DNA of 64,000 nucleotides from Oscillospiraceae bacterium (GTDB lineage: Bacteria > Bacillota > Clostridia > Oscillospirales > Ruminococcaceae). The stretch covers positions 1 to 64,000 of the forward strand of contig SVMZ01000005.1 in the NCBI GenBank assembly GCA_015067185.1. The letters run 5' to 3'. Positions within the stretch are counted from its first letter, which is position 1, and each line of letters opens with the position of its first letter. A program made the translations under genes and the position numbers. This document shows positions 51,798 through 61,031 of the stretch, piece after piece. The notes under the pieces are model-generated. The model was given only the letters and a program-made list of their open reading frames with translations. It was not told where the DNA came from and did no database searches.

Positions 51798-52520
51798 TTA
51801 CCCAAGCATGGTTTCGGCGAGAGAATAGGCGAACAGTCGGTTCATTTCGCGGGTAGGATGGTTGATCTTATTGGAAAGCAGCTCCGTGATATCGATGCCG
51901 CTTTCACTGAGTTTTTTCCATTTGGCATAACAATCACAAACAGGAATATTGTTTTTACGGCAAAGCTCACGGGCAGCATCCAGATAGAGATCAAGGATAC
52001 CGTCATTCTGCACCTTGGCAGCATTTTGGGCAATGCTGATTTCCTGTTCATCTTTGAGGTGACAGCTGATACCGGTGCACATCATATTGGGAGTAAGGAA
52101 GATGATTTCGATATTCTCTTCCTTCAGGCGCAAAAATATTTTTTCGAGAGATTCGGTGTAAAGATCAAGTTTTTCCGGGCCGCCGCAGGAATCATTGAGA
52201 CCGAAACAGACAACAGTGAGATCCGGATGGTGTGAGATAACATCGCGTTCCAAGCGCTCTAACCCGTGAGGGGCATTGCTGCCGCTGATGCCTGCATTAA
52301 CAATGTTGATGGGGACACTGGGGTAAAGAACAGCGAGGATCTGGGCAAGATAGTTGTGATAGGCAGCGTTTTTATCAAAGAAAGTTTCAATATTGCCATC
52401 GGATTTTTTATAAATCTCAAAACATCCCTGTGTCACACTGTCACCAAGAAAAGCGATGGTGACGGGAGGAGCATTCCAGTTATCGGCCGCTTTGGCAGCC
52501 AGTTTTTTGACAATTTCCAT
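51798..52520 (-). CDS. SGNH/GDSL family hydrolase
   Basis: This 240-residue esterase-like protein has the block I FLGDSVTQG with the catalytic Ser, block II NAGISGSNA, block III FGLNDSCGG with Asn, and block V NHPTREMNR with the catalytic Asp/His region. There is no signal peptide. It probably deacylates sugars or lipids; the acyl substrate is not determined. It lies 82 bases downstream of the RpiB-like gene on the same strand, and a hairpin between them (52556-52588) may reduce read-through. Confidence 0.85.
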   Translation of the reverse strand: MEIVKKLAAKAADNWNAPPVTIAFLGDSVTQGCFEIYKKSDGNIETFFDKNAAYHNYLAQILAVLYPSVPINIVNAGISGSNAPHGLERLERDVISHHPDLTVVCFGLNDSCGGPEKLDLYTESLEKIFLRLKEENIEIIFLTPNMMCTGISCHLKDEQEISIAQNAAKVQNDGILDLYLDAARELCRKNNIPVCDCYAKWKKLSESGIDITELLSNKINHPTREMNRLFAYSLAETMLG

Positions 52521-52555
52521 AAAGGTTTCTCCTTTGTGTAAAGCAAAATATCAAG

Positions 52556-52588
52556 AGGCGAACCCCGGTTTGACATGGGATTCGCCTG
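52556..52588 (-). terminator. hairpin between RpiB-like and SGNH genes
   Basis: AGGCGAACC (52556-52564) is complementary to GGATTCGCCT (52579-52588) except for one G-T position. The following minus-strand tract is only moderately T-rich. Confidence 0.5.
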
Positions 52589-52601
52589 ATTATTGGTAGG
52601 G

Positions 52602-53171
52602 TTATTCGGGTTTTCTTTCCAACTTGAGGGGATAGTCACCGAGATGCTTAACCTTAAAGCCATTGGCTTTGTATTCTTCATAGTCAAAGGCTTCCAACTC
52701 ATCAATGGCAAGCTTGTGGAACTCGTAGAAGTTATGCCACCATTCGTAACCGGTACCGAGCTCTGCACCGAGATAGGCCTCTGCAATGTCGATAGCCATG
52801 GCGGGAGCGACATAGAAGGCGCCCATAGCCAGAACATTGACGCCGTTTCCGGTAATAGCACGAAGAGCAGCGGGAACACTTTCAACAACGCCGGCATGAA
52901 CATGAGGGCATTTGCTGGCTGCAATATGAATACCCATTCCGGTGCCGCAGAAGATCAAAGCACGTTCAAATTCACCCTCAGCAATCAGGGAACCTACACG
53001 AAGACCAACGCGGTGGAACATCAGATCGGTATCGTCATCATCGAGAGAGCGGACACCAACATCTGTGATTTCCCAACCCTTACTTTTCAGGTGGGCAACA
53101 ACGTGTTCTTTCAGAGGAAATCCGGCAAAGTCAGCGCCGACAAGAAGCTGCTTATTTTTGATTGTTTTCAT
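52602..53171 (-). CDS. RpiB/LacA/LacB family sugar-phosphate isomerase
   Basis: This 189-residue protein has the RpiB core VGADFAGFPLKEHVVAHL, DVGVRSLDDDDTD, ALIFCGTGMGIHIAASK with the catalytic-site GTGxG loop, and the SNVLAMGA-like NVLAMGAFYV. It is about 40 residues longer than typical RpiB because of a C-terminal extension (after TGYEWWHNFYEFHK). It may isomerise ribose- or galactose-type phosphates. ATG 53171 is used with AAAGGA upstream; an alternative in-frame ATG is 12 bases earlier. Confidence 0.83.
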   Translation of the reverse strand: MKTIKNKQLLVGADFAGFPLKEHVVAHLKSKGWEITDVGVRSLDDDDTDLMFHRVGLRVGSLIAEGEFERALIFCGTGMGIHIAASKCPHVHAGVVESVPAALRAITGNGVNVLAMGAFYVAPAMAIDIAEAYLGAELGTGYEWWHNFYEFHKLAIDELEAFDYEEYKANGFKVKHLGDYPLKLERKPE

Positions 53172-53405
53172 AAAATCAACCATCCTTTGATTTGAATTTG
53201 AGAAGTGGTAGATAGGTTGAGTCAATTATAACAAAAATATTTTTTAAATTCAAGAGAAAGAAGGCAGTAATATTATTATGTTTTTGCATGAATAACTAAG
53301 ATATCATATCGTAATAGAAAAAGTTGAAGTAGAGGAATAAAGAATAGGAGGAAAGAGACGAGAAACAGGATATTGGTAGGATTAGAAAATTTATGTTGAG
53401 CGGGG

Positions 53406-53434
53406 TTGACAGGGAGAAGAACAAAAGATATAAT
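53406..53434 (+). promoter_or_regulatory. promoter of the copper ATPase gene
   Basis: A perfect TTGACA (53406-53411), 17-base spacer and perfect TATAAT (53429-53434). Confidence 0.85.
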
Positions 53435-53473
53435 AAAGAGTAAGATAGTATAGTTTCATAAAATAAAAGAATG

Positions 53474-53520
53474 CCGCCGAGGCGGTTTTAAAAATGTGTT
53501 GAGTTAGTTTTTGCTAACTC
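53474..53520 (+). promoter_or_regulatory. leader hairpins upstream of the copper ATPase
   Basis: Two hairpins follow the promoter. CCGCCGAGGCGG near 53477-53488 is followed by TTTTAAAA, like a short terminator. GAGTTAG (about 53502-53508) pairs with CTAACTC (about 53515-53521) around TTTTTG, and lies just before the ribosome site. Together they could form an attenuator or an operator. Confidence 0.4.
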
Positions 53521-53540
53521 TAAAAAGGAAGGGGTATTTC

Positions 53541-56099
53541 GTGCAGCAATTTACAGTAACGGGGATGAGTTGTGCCGCCTGCAGTGCCAGGGTGGAAAAG
53601 GCGGTATCCCAGGTTTCGGGAGTAGAATCCTGTTCAGTCAGTCTGCTCACCAACTCTATGGGAGTTGAAGGCGAAGCGGATGTGCAGGAAATTATAAAAG
53701 CGGTAAAGAATGCGGGGTATGGTGCAGAGGTAAAGGGATCTGTTTCAACAGCGGTGAAAAACGGTGCAGGTACGGATAGCGAAGATCCGCTTGCGGACAG
53801 AGAAACCCCTGTTTTGAAGAAGAGATTGTTTTGGTCTCTGGGTTTTTTGATTGTTCTGATGTATGTTTCGATGGGACATACCATGTGGAAGGCCCCATTG
53901 CCAACATTTTTTGAAGGAAATCCGGTAGCTGTAGCACTGGTGCAGCTGCTTCTGTCGGCAGTGGTAATTGTTATTAACCAAAAGTTCTTTATCAATGGAG
54001 TCAAAGGGGTTTTGCATAAATCACCAAATATGGATACCCTGGTTGCGTTGGGCAGCGGAGCATCCTTGATATACAGCATCTATTCTCTGTTTGCTATGAC
54101 AGAGGCGCAGACCAATGGAGAAATGGAGAAAGCACTGCATCACCTGCATGACCTCTATTTTGAATCTGCTGCTATGATTCTGGTATTGATAACCGTGGGA
54201 AAAATGCTGGAAGCACACTCCAAAGGGAAAACAACCAGTGCGCTGAAGGGGCTGATGAAGCTTGCTCCCAAAACGGCGACGGTAATCAGAAACAGTGAAG
54301 AGATAAACATACCGGTTGAACAGGTGAGAGTTGACGATATTTTTGCTGTTCGTCCTGGAGAAAGTATTCCCGTGGATGGTGTGGTTATAGAAGGGGAAAG
54401 TGCAGTCAATGAAGCGGCATTGACGGGAGAAAGTATTCCGGTAGACAAAACAATCGGCGATCCTGTATCTGTGGCAACGATTAACCAGTCCGGTTATATC
54501 CGGTGTCGTGCTACCCGTGTAGGAGAAGATACCACCCTTTCACAGATTATTAAAATGGTGAGTGATGCTGCAGCAACCAAAGCTCCCATTGCAAAAATTG
54601 CAGATAAAGTATCGGGGGTTTTCGTGCCAATCGTTATTTCGATTGCCGTGATAACACTGGCGGTGTGGCTGATGGTTGGGGAGAGTGTTGGATATTCTCT
54701 GGCGAGGGCGATTTCGGTGCTTGTGATCAGCTGCCCCTGTGCGCTGGGGCTGGCGACACCGGTGGCAATTATGGTAGGCAATGGAATGGGAGCCAAAAAC
54801 GGCGTACTCTTTAAAAATGCAGCTGCGTTGGAGGAGACGGGAAAAGCGCAGATTGTTGTGCTGGATAAGACCGGAACCATTACCGAAGGCGCACCTAAAG
54901 TAACCGATTTGTTTCCGACTGAAGGGATTGCCGAAGAAGAACTGACAGTATTGGCATATGCTATTGAGAAAAAGAGTGAACATCCACTGGCTAAGGCCAT
55001 TTTACAATATGCTGAAGAAAAAAGAATAACCGCGGATGAGGTTACCGATTTTAAAGTGCTTCCCGGCAATGGTTTGAAGGCAAAATTGCAGGAGAAGACA
55101 GTGAGTGGAGGAAATCTCAAATTTATAAAAACGCAGGCTAAAGTTCCGGAAGAGATGGAAAAGGCTGCCAGAAATCTTGCGAAACAGGGAAAAACACCGC
55201 TGTTTTTCAGTATGGAAGGCAAGCTGATCGGTATCATTGCTGTTGCTGATGTAGTAAAGGAAGACAGTGCCAAAGCGGTTAAAGAACTGCAGAAAATGGG
55301 AATCCGTGTGGTTATGCTCACGGGGGACAATGTGCGTACAGCGAAAGCAATTGGAGCGCAGGTAGGTGTGGATGAAGTAATTGCAGGTGTACTACCGGAC
55401 GGAAAAGAAAAGGTGGTAGCGGAGCTTTGTCAAAAAGGCAGGACGATCATGGTGGGCGATGGTATTAACGATGCGCCGGCTCTGACACGGGCCGATATCG
55501 GAGTTGCCATCGGTGCCGGTTCGGATATTGCCATTGATGCCGCAGATATCGTGCTGATGAAAAGCAGCCTATCGGATATTCCCGCAGCGATTCGTCTCAG
55601 CCGCAGAACGCTAAAGGGAATCCACCAGAATCTGTTCTGGGCCTTTTTCTATAATGTCATCTGCATTCCCTTGGCAGCGGGTGTATTTATTCCGCTGGGG
55701 ATCATGATCAGTCCTATGTTTGGGGCAGCGGCAATGAGTCTTTCCAGTTTTTGTGTTGTTACAAACGCACTGCGTTTGAATTGGTTTGATATGTACAATT
55801 CTGAAAAAGACAAAAAAATCAAACCGCTTGATGAGCCGATAGAAATAACCGGCGAAAGTGATGATGAAAAAGAGAAGGAGAATGAAGCAATGAAAAAGAC
55901 AATGAGAATTGAAGGTATGATGTGCGGTCACTGTGAAGCAAGGGTCAAAAAGACACTGGAAGCGATTGCCGAGGTGGAATCTGCAGAGGTCAGCCACAAG
56001 AATGGAACAGCAATCGTGTCTCTCAAGGTTGCCATTGCCGATGAAGTGCTGAAGAACGCAGTGGAAGCACAGGATTATACCGTTATTGCGATTGAATAA
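53541..56099 (+). CDS. copA: copper-translocating P1B-type ATPase with N- and C-terminal HMA domains
   Basis: This 852-residue inner-membrane pump exports Cu(I). The N-terminal heavy-metal-associated domain has GMSCAACSA (Cys11 and Cys14). The membrane metal site is CPC at 398-400 (SCPCALGLATPVA), and the phosphorylated Asp442 is in DKTGTITEG. TGDNVRTAKAIG and GDGINDAPALTRADIG complete the ATP-binding core. A second, CopZ-like domain ends the protein: residues 784-852 with GMMCGHCEARV (Cys795, Cys798), preceded by an acidic linker. The GTG start at 53541 follows GGAAGGGG. The internal ATG at 55890 has its own AAGGAG. Confidence 0.92.
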   Translation: MQQFTVTGMSCAACSARVEKAVSQVSGVESCSVSLLTNSMGVEGEADVQEIIKAVKNAGYGAEVKGSVSTAVKNGAGTDSEDPLADRETPVLKKRLFWSLGFLIVLMYVSMGHTMWKAPLPTFFEGNPVAVALVQLLLSAVVIVINQKFFINGVKGVLHKSPNMDTLVALGSGASLIYSIYSLFAMTEAQTNGEMEKALHHLHDLYFESAAMILVLITVGKMLEAHSKGKTTSALKGLMKLAPKTATVIRNSEEINIPVEQVRVDDIFAVRPGESIPVDGVVIEGESAVNEAALTGESIPVDKTIGDPVSVATINQSGYIRCRATRVGEDTTLSQIIKMVSDAAATKAPIAKIADKVSGVFVPIVISIAVITLAVWLMVGESVGYSLARAISVLVISCPCALGLATPVAIMVGNGMGAKNGVLFKNAAALEETGKAQIVVLDKTGTITEGAPKVTDLFPTEGIAEEELTVLAYAIEKKSEHPLAKAILQYAEEKRITADEVTDFKVLPGNGLKAKLQEKTVSGGNLKFIKTQAKVPEEMEKAARNLAKQGKTPLFFSMEGKLIGIIAVADVVKEDSAKAVKELQKMGIRVVMLTGDNVRTAKAIGAQVGVDEVIAGVLPDGKEKVVAELCQKGRTIMVGDGINDAPALTRADIGVAIGAGSDIAIDAADIVLMKSSLSDIPAAIRLSRRTLKGIHQNLFWAFFYNVICIPLAAGVFIPLGIMISPMFGAAAMSLSSFCVVTNALRLNWFDMYNSEKDKKIKPLDEPIEITGESDDEKEKENEAMKKTMRIEGMMCGHCEARVKKTLEAIAEVESAEVSHKNGTAIVSLKVAIADEVLKNAVEAQDYTVIAIE
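55890..56099 (+). CDS. possible separate CopZ-like copper chaperone from an internal start
   Basis: Within copA and in the same frame, AAGGAG (55875-55880) lies 9 bases before an ATG at 55890. Translation from it would give a 69-residue HMA protein (MKKTMRIEGMMCGHCEARV...) like CopZ, a soluble copper chaperone. This is an inference from the ribosome site alone. Confidence 0.4.
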   Translation: MKKTMRIEGMMCGHCEARVKKTLEAIAEVESAEVSHKNGTAIVSLKVAIADEVLKNAVEAQDYTVIAIE

Positions 56100-56107
56100 G
56101 AAAATGT

Positions 56108-56141
56108 AAAAGTACCCTGCCGGAACAGCAGGGTACTTTTT
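56108..56141 (+). terminator. terminator after copA
   Basis: AAAAGTACCCTGC (56108-56120) with GCAGGGTACTTTT (56128-56140), a perfect 13-base stem with T-run. Confidence 0.9.
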
Positions 56142-56236
56142 GTATGAGAGGAAGAATATACTGTTTACTTTTATGCTGATGTTTAGTATAATGAAAACAG
56201 TTTTATTGAGGAGTTGAAAAAATAGGGGGAATAACG

Positions 56237-57703
56237 GTGACGAACATACCGTGCATGAAAAGAAATATTCATCCGCTGCCGGAGAAAATCTCGTGGTTTG
56301 ATGGAAGTTTGATCCTGCAGGGAGAGGTTATCCTGCGAGTGGGAAAGGGTTTGGAAGATGATGCTGTCGCAGCAATGTTCGAAACGCTGTTTGGCAGTTT
56401 TACAAGTGAAACAGTAACGTTGAAAATCCGGAGAGATCCGGTGCTGCCACTGTTTTGTGCAGCAATAGGAGAAATAGTTCCCTGCATTCCGGGAGAAGAG
56501 TGGTGCTATGGAATCCGTGTGGATGAACAAGGGGCAGCATTGGAGGCGCGGGATATGGTTGGCCTGCGTTATGCATGGTATACCTTCCTGCAGCTGCTTC
56601 AGCGGACCGGAGAGGAAAAAACAGAGGGGTTTGCCTTGCCGCATTGTGACATTCGGGATCGTCCTGCCATGAAGTTTCGCGGAATCCATCTTTGCCTATT
56701 TCCGGAAACGCCGCCGGATATGATAGAAAAAGCACTTACCATAGCAGCGTTTGCAAAATATAATTATGTGGTGTTCGAGTCTTTTGGCGGACTTGAGATG
56801 GAAACGATACGGTCATGGAAAGATGTATACTGCAGCAAAGTCGTGATATCCCCCATCCTGGAAAAGGCACGGGTCATGGGAATGGAGATCATTCCGATGA
56901 TCAACAGTCTGGGGCATGCAACTTTTTCATGTGATGTCATTGGAAAAAACATGACTTTGGAATGTAATCCTCATCTGCTTCCCTATCTGGAACCGTATGA
57001 GTATGACTGGTGTATTTCTAACCCGGCTACGGTGAAGCTGCTCAAGGCCGCCCGTGCAGAGATGTACGAAATTTGCGGCAGTGGAGAATATTTTCATATG
57101 GGTGGAGATGAATCTTATTTTCTGGCCACCTGTGACCGATGTGCGGCGCAGCCGTTTCTGCCGCTGGTAACCAACTATCTTAACAATATGTGTGAAGAGA
57201 TTTGTTCAGAGGGGCGCAGGCCGATTATGTGGTCGGATATGTTGCTGAACAGAGAGGAGTGGGAATGTGAACCGGATGAAGCTGTTTATGCCAACTCCTC
57301 ACAGGAGCGTCCGACACATCTGATTCTGCCGGAATTGGATCGCCGTTTTGTGATTGCAGACTGGCAGTATGATCTGGTGCATGGCAAAGAAGAGACAGGG
57401 GCCTATTTCAAGTCGCAGGGCTTTGATACAATTCTCTGTCCATGGAAACGTCCGGGAAACGTGGAGACACTGGCCAAAGCAGCAAAGAAAGATAAGTTGG
57501 AGGGCGTTATGCTTACCACATGGTCACGCCTGAGGGATATGTTCCATACCATTGTTCCCACGGCGTCTTTGATGTGGAACAGCAATCAGCCATCCTTTAT
57601 ACAGCCCACCATCATAACCACGCATCTGTGCAGAAAGCTTTGTCCTTCGGGAGGAGAGTTTTTAAAATCCGGATGGGCCAATGAACGGGCTCTGTTGGAC
57701 TAA
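56237..57703 (+). CDS. GH20-like beta-N-acetylhexosaminidase
   Basis: This 488-residue protein has a small N-terminal alpha/beta domain (about 1-125) and a TIM barrel. FHMGGDESY puts the catalytic Asp291-Glu292 pair of GH20 in place (Glu as acid/base, Asp orienting the acetamido group). DIRDRPAMKFRGIHLCLF is the typical barrel start. There is no signal peptide, so it acts on imported sugars. The C-terminal domain is short for the family. The GTG start at 56237 follows GGGGG; an ATG six codons on is possible. Confidence 0.78.
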   Translation: MTNIPCMKRNIHPLPEKISWFDGSLILQGEVILRVGKGLEDDAVAAMFETLFGSFTSETVTLKIRRDPVLPLFCAAIGEIVPCIPGEEWCYGIRVDEQGAALEARDMVGLRYAWYTFLQLLQRTGEEKTEGFALPHCDIRDRPAMKFRGIHLCLFPETPPDMIEKALTIAAFAKYNYVVFESFGGLEMETIRSWKDVYCSKVVISPILEKARVMGMEIIPMINSLGHATFSCDVIGKNMTLECNPHLLPYLEPYEYDWCISNPATVKLLKAARAEMYEICGSGEYFHMGGDESYFLATCDRCAAQPFLPLVTNYLNNMCEEICSEGRRPIMWSDMLLNREEWECEPDEAVYANSSQERPTHLILPELDRRFVIADWQYDLVHGKEETGAYFKSQGFDTILCPWKRPGNVETLAKAAKKDKLEGVMLTTWSRLRDMFHTIVPTASLMWNSNQPSFIQPTIITTHLCRKLCPSGGEFLKSGWANERALLD

Positions 57704-57717
57704 GAATGAAACAGCCG

Positions 57718-57750
57718 ATGACCTCTGTTATTACAGGGGTCATGCTTTTA
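57718..57750 (+). terminator. terminator after GH20-like gene
   Basis: ATGACCTCTGT (57718-57728) with ACAGGGGTCAT (57733-57743), one G-T pair, then GCTTTTA. Confidence 0.7.
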
Positions 57751-57922
57751 TGAAGGCTGAGTGGCCGGATTATGGTTGATGGAAAAGCGGTTTTCATGGG
57801 AGAAAAGAAAAAGCGAAGGAGGAGTAGAGGTTTTTTTCGATAAACAAACAGTTTTTGCTTGCAATGTGATAGAAAAGAAGTATAATGGATATAGAGCAAA
57901 ACAATGGTGGGAGGATATAATT

Positions 57923-59419
57923 ATGTATTTGAGCAATGAACATAAAGTCTGGCTTGCCACAGGCGGCGAAAAGATATATCTTGAACCTTCTATGGCCAAC
58001 CGTCATGGACTTATTGCGGGTGCTACAGGTACCGGTAAAACAGTAACACTGAAGGTGTTGGCCGAGTCCTTCAGCGATATGGGGGTTCCGGTGTTTGTAG
58101 CGGATATCAAGGGAGACCTCAGCGGCATGTGTGCTGCCGGTTCTGAAAATAAGCATATCCGCCGCAGTATAGACAATATGGGAATTGAGAATTTTACATA
58201 TACCCCTTATCCGGTGGAATTTTGGGATGTCTACGGTAAACAGGGTCTGCCCGTGCGTACTACCATCTCCGAAATGGGACCGGAACTGCTGTCACGGTTG
58301 CTGGGACTCAATGATACCCAGAGTGGAATCCTGCGTATTGTGTTCCGTATTGCGGATGAAAAAGGCCTTCTTCTTATTGATCTTAAAGATCTACGCAGCA
58401 TGGTGCAGTATGTGGGAGACAATGCCAAAGAGTACAAGCTGACTTACGGAAACATTGCTCCGCAGTCAGTGGGTGCCATTCAGCGGGCACTGCTGGCACT
58501 GGAAGATGAGGGCGGCGATATCTTCTTCGGAGAACCGGAGCTGGAGCTCTCAGACTGGGTAAACTGGGCAGCGGACGGGCGCGGTGTCATGAATATTCTG
58601 GAATGTCAGGAATTGTTCCAACATCCGCTGCTCTATGGAACCTTCTTGCTGTGGATGCTTTCGGAAATATATGAGATGATGCCGGAGGCGGGTGACCTTG
58701 AAAAACCCAAACTTGCCTTTTTCTTTGATGAGGCACACCTGCTTTTTAATGATGCGCCCAAGGCATTGATCGAAAAGGTGGAACAGGTAGTTCGACTTAT
58801 CCGTTCCAAGGGTGTCAGCGTATGGTTTATTACACAGAATCCTGCCGATATTCCCGACAGCGTGCTGGGACAGATCGGTAACAGAGTGCAGCATGCGCTC
58901 CGTGCCTATACACCCAATGATCAGAAAGCACTGCGTGCAGCGGCGAATTCTTTCCGTACCAATCCCAATTTTAAAACGGAGGAAGCAATTCAGGCTCTCG
59001 GTGTAGGCGAAGCATTGGTATCGGTGCTGGATGAGGAAGGTGTTCCCACTATTGTAGAGAGAGCCAATATTCTGCCGCCCCGAAGCAGCATGAAGGCTGT
59101 CGATGGAAAAGAGATCCAAGCGGTTGTACTTGCAAGTGAACTGCACGATAAATATGCGAAAGAAGAGGATCGTGAATCGGCTTTTGAAATGCTGCAGGAG
59201 CAGTATGAAGAGCAGGAAAAGGCAGAGCAAAAAGCAAAAGAAGAAGAGGAAAAAGCCAAAGCTAAGGCGCAAAAGGAGAAGGAAAAGGCTGCTAAGAAGA
59301 AAACAACCAGGAAAAAAAGCAGCGCTTTTGAAAAAGCAATCAACTCTACCGCCAACACCATTGGTCGTGAGGTGGGAAAGAAACTGGTACGCGGATTGTT
59401 TAATACACTGCTCAAATAA
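57923..59419 (+). CDS. HerA-like/DUF853 ATPase
   Basis: This 498-residue P-loop protein has Walker [11 protein letters not shown] near residue 31, Walker [13 protein letters not shown] near residue 270, and [18 protein letters not shown] with the sensor-type Gln-Asn. This is the DUF853 (YjgR-like) branch of the FtsK-HerA superfamily, hexameric motors of unknown role. The C-terminal 90 residues are a Lys/Glu-rich coiled coil. GGAGG precedes the ATG at 57923; the longer upstream frame has no ribosome site. No NurA nuclease is next to it. Confidence 0.82.
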   Translation: MYLSNEHKVWLATGGEKIYLEPSMANRHGLIAGATGTGKTVTLKVLAESFSDMGVPVFVADIKGDLSGMCAAGSENKHIRRSIDNMGIENFTYTPYPVEFWDVYGKQGLPVRTTISEMGPELLSRLLGLNDTQSGILRIVFRIADEKGLLLIDLKDLRSMVQYVGDNAKEYKLTYGNIAPQSVGAIQRALLALEDEGGDIFFGEPELELSDWVNWAADGRGVMNILECQELFQHPLLYGTFLLWMLSEIYEMMPEAGDLEKPKLAFFFDEAHLLFNDAPKALIEKVEQVVRLIRSKGVSVWFITQNPADIPDSVLGQIGNRVQHALRAYTPNDQKALRAAANSFRTNPNFKTEEAIQALGVGEALVSVLDEEGVPTIVERANILPPRSSMKAVDGKEIQAVVLASELHDKYAKEEDRESAFEMLQEQYEEQEKAEQKAKEEEEKAKAKAQKEKEKAAKKKTTRKKSSAFEKAINSTANTIGREVGKKLVRGLFNTLLK

Positions 59420-59439
59420 AATAAGTCAGAATAGAAAAC

Positions 59440-59476
59440 AAGCGGCATTCTCGTGTTGAGAGTGCCGCTTGTTTTT
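59440..59476. terminator. bidirectional terminator
   Basis: AAGCGGCATTCTC (59440-59452) with GAGAGTGCCGCTT (59458-59470), one G-T pair, with T tracts on both sides. It serves the ATPase gene (+) and the serpin gene (-). Confidence 0.88.
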
Positions 59477-59531
59477 ACAATAAGAAACGAAGAGGGAAAG
59501 GGAAGCTGTTTCCTGTTGGAAGCATAGCTTA

Positions 59532-61031
59532 CTATTCCAACGGCGTGTTTACGGTACCAATAAAAAGAAGAGAATTGTCGGAACCCGTGATGGCAAAGAG
59601 GAAGGGGCGGTTCAGGACAAAATCAATCTCATCAGCGACAAGAGCACCGCCGGCTTCAGCAATAAGTGTGGTGTATGCGGCTGCGGTGCATCCTTCTTCA
59701 TCAATGGATACACGAGCCGCATGACGAGCCTGAGAAAGATAGATCTCTTCTATATCCTGTGTGAGAGGAGAAAAGTCCGATACGGTATAATCAAAAACAT
59801 CGGTGATACCAAGCGAGAGCAACGTGTCAATGAGATCGATATCCGAGGAAACATCGAATTTGGGAACGGAAAGATTGACCAAAAGCTTCTGTGAAGAAAC
59901 ACCTTTGGCGGTATGATCTGTGGTGAACATAGTGAGAAGCTTGGGATTGCGGATTACCTGCGCGGGAGAAACACCTTCATCAGGAAGAATCAGCCACATG
60001 TTTCCTGTGTAGGCAAGAGCGTGGGAAACAGCTGAAAAGTTTTCACCGTCAAAAAATGTTTTGATATTGGTCTGGTGCATGAAGTCACAGGTGATATCGC
60101 CGTTTGGAGTGTGGAAAACAGCTTCGGAAGTAACTTTTGGGGAGAAAGCATCTTCCCAGCTTGCCTGAAAATATATGCAGGAAACAAGAGCCATAACCGT
60201 ATCGGGATCGAGTGATAGTCCGGCGGCTTCTTTGGTCAGCAGATCACCAGTATGGGTATTGATCCAATCCCTCAGAGCAGTATCCATCTCATCTGACCCC
60301 GGTTCTCCGGCAAATGATGAGGTGTAATAGTGACTTGCAAGCTTTTCTAATGTAGTTCGGTCATATTTTATGGCATCGTCCAGCCAGATAGAGTTGGAAA
60401 GAAGACTGGTGGTGTGGCCGTCGAAAATATAATTGGCATGCCAGACATTGGAAACGGTTTGGCAGAGTGTGTGAAGAGAGGATTCACCAAGCACATCAAG
60501 AATCTGCCGGCGGCTTTCTCCTTCGGTCACCTCGGAGAGCATACTCAATGCGAGATAGAGATTGAGCGGAGAGCATACGCGGTTTTCGTTATTGGAAGAG
60601 GTGAGAAGGGGAGGGAGGACGGTGGAATAAAAGTGATTCAGATTGGTATTTTGCGGAGGAGAATCGGAGAGGCGCCGATGGTAATCGGAACTCCAGGGTT
60701 CCAAGGCCTTCTGATAACGCGCATCGTCCAGATAACCTGTTTCCGGGTCGATATAGTCGTTGATGTCGGGATATTGTGCACGGGTGGGATAGACAGCCTG
60801 GGTGATGGCAAGAGGGGAGTCAAAAAGGATATTGCCATCAGAGGGGGGAATATCGGGCTGTGTACGGTGGGAAAATAAAAAGATGGATCCAAAAACAAGC
60901 AGTGCACAGGCAGCAACAGAGGCAAGGGATATAATCAGTTTAAAGGGGCGTTTTTTTCTGTATTGATCGGCGGCAGCAGTCATTTCATTATCGATGGCAC
61001 CGATGGCATCCATCAGGTTATCCGGCTTCAT
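59532..61031 (-). CDS. membrane-anchored serpin in anti-sigma position
   Basis: This 499-residue protein has a short cytoplasmic head (about 1-29, MDAIGAIDNEMTAAADQYRKK), one transmembrane segment (about 30-53), a linker rich in Pro/Asp/Tyr, and a full serpin domain (about 130-499). Serpin features: NRVCSPLNLYLALSMLSE, an intact hinge DEEGCTAAAYTT (444-455), and NRPFLFAI near the end. Counting from the hinge puts P1-P1' at about Gly461-Gly462. P14 is Cys448, normally Thr or Ser. Inhibitory serpins trap proteases by loop insertion. The head-TM layout is that of clostridial anti-sigma proteins. The ATG overlaps the sigma factor stop (ATGA), with AAGGAGG upstream. Confidence 0.8.
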   Translation of the reverse strand: MKPDNLMDAIGAIDNEMTAAADQYRKKRPFKLIISLASVAACALLVFGSIFLFSHRTQPDIPPSDGNILFDSPLAITQAVYPTRAQYPDINDYIDPETGYLDDARYQKALEPWSSDYHRRLSDSPPQNTNLNHFYSTVLPPLLTSSNNENRVCSPLNLYLALSMLSEVTEGESRRQILDVLGESSLHTLCQTVSNVWHANYIFDGHTTSLLSNSIWLDDAIKYDRTTLEKLASHYYTSSFAGEPGSDEMDTALRDWINTHTGDLLTKEAAGLSLDPDTVMALVSCIYFQASWEDAFSPKVTSEAVFHTPNGDITCDFMHQTNIKTFFDGENFSAVSHALAYTGNMWLILPDEGVSPAQVIRNPKLLTMFTTDHTAKGVSSQKLLVNLSVPKFDVSSDIDLIDTLLSLGITDVFDYTVSDFSPLTQDIEEIYLSQARHAARVSIDEEGCTAAAYTTLIAEAGGALVADEIDFVLNRPFLFAITGSDNSLLFIGTVNTPLE

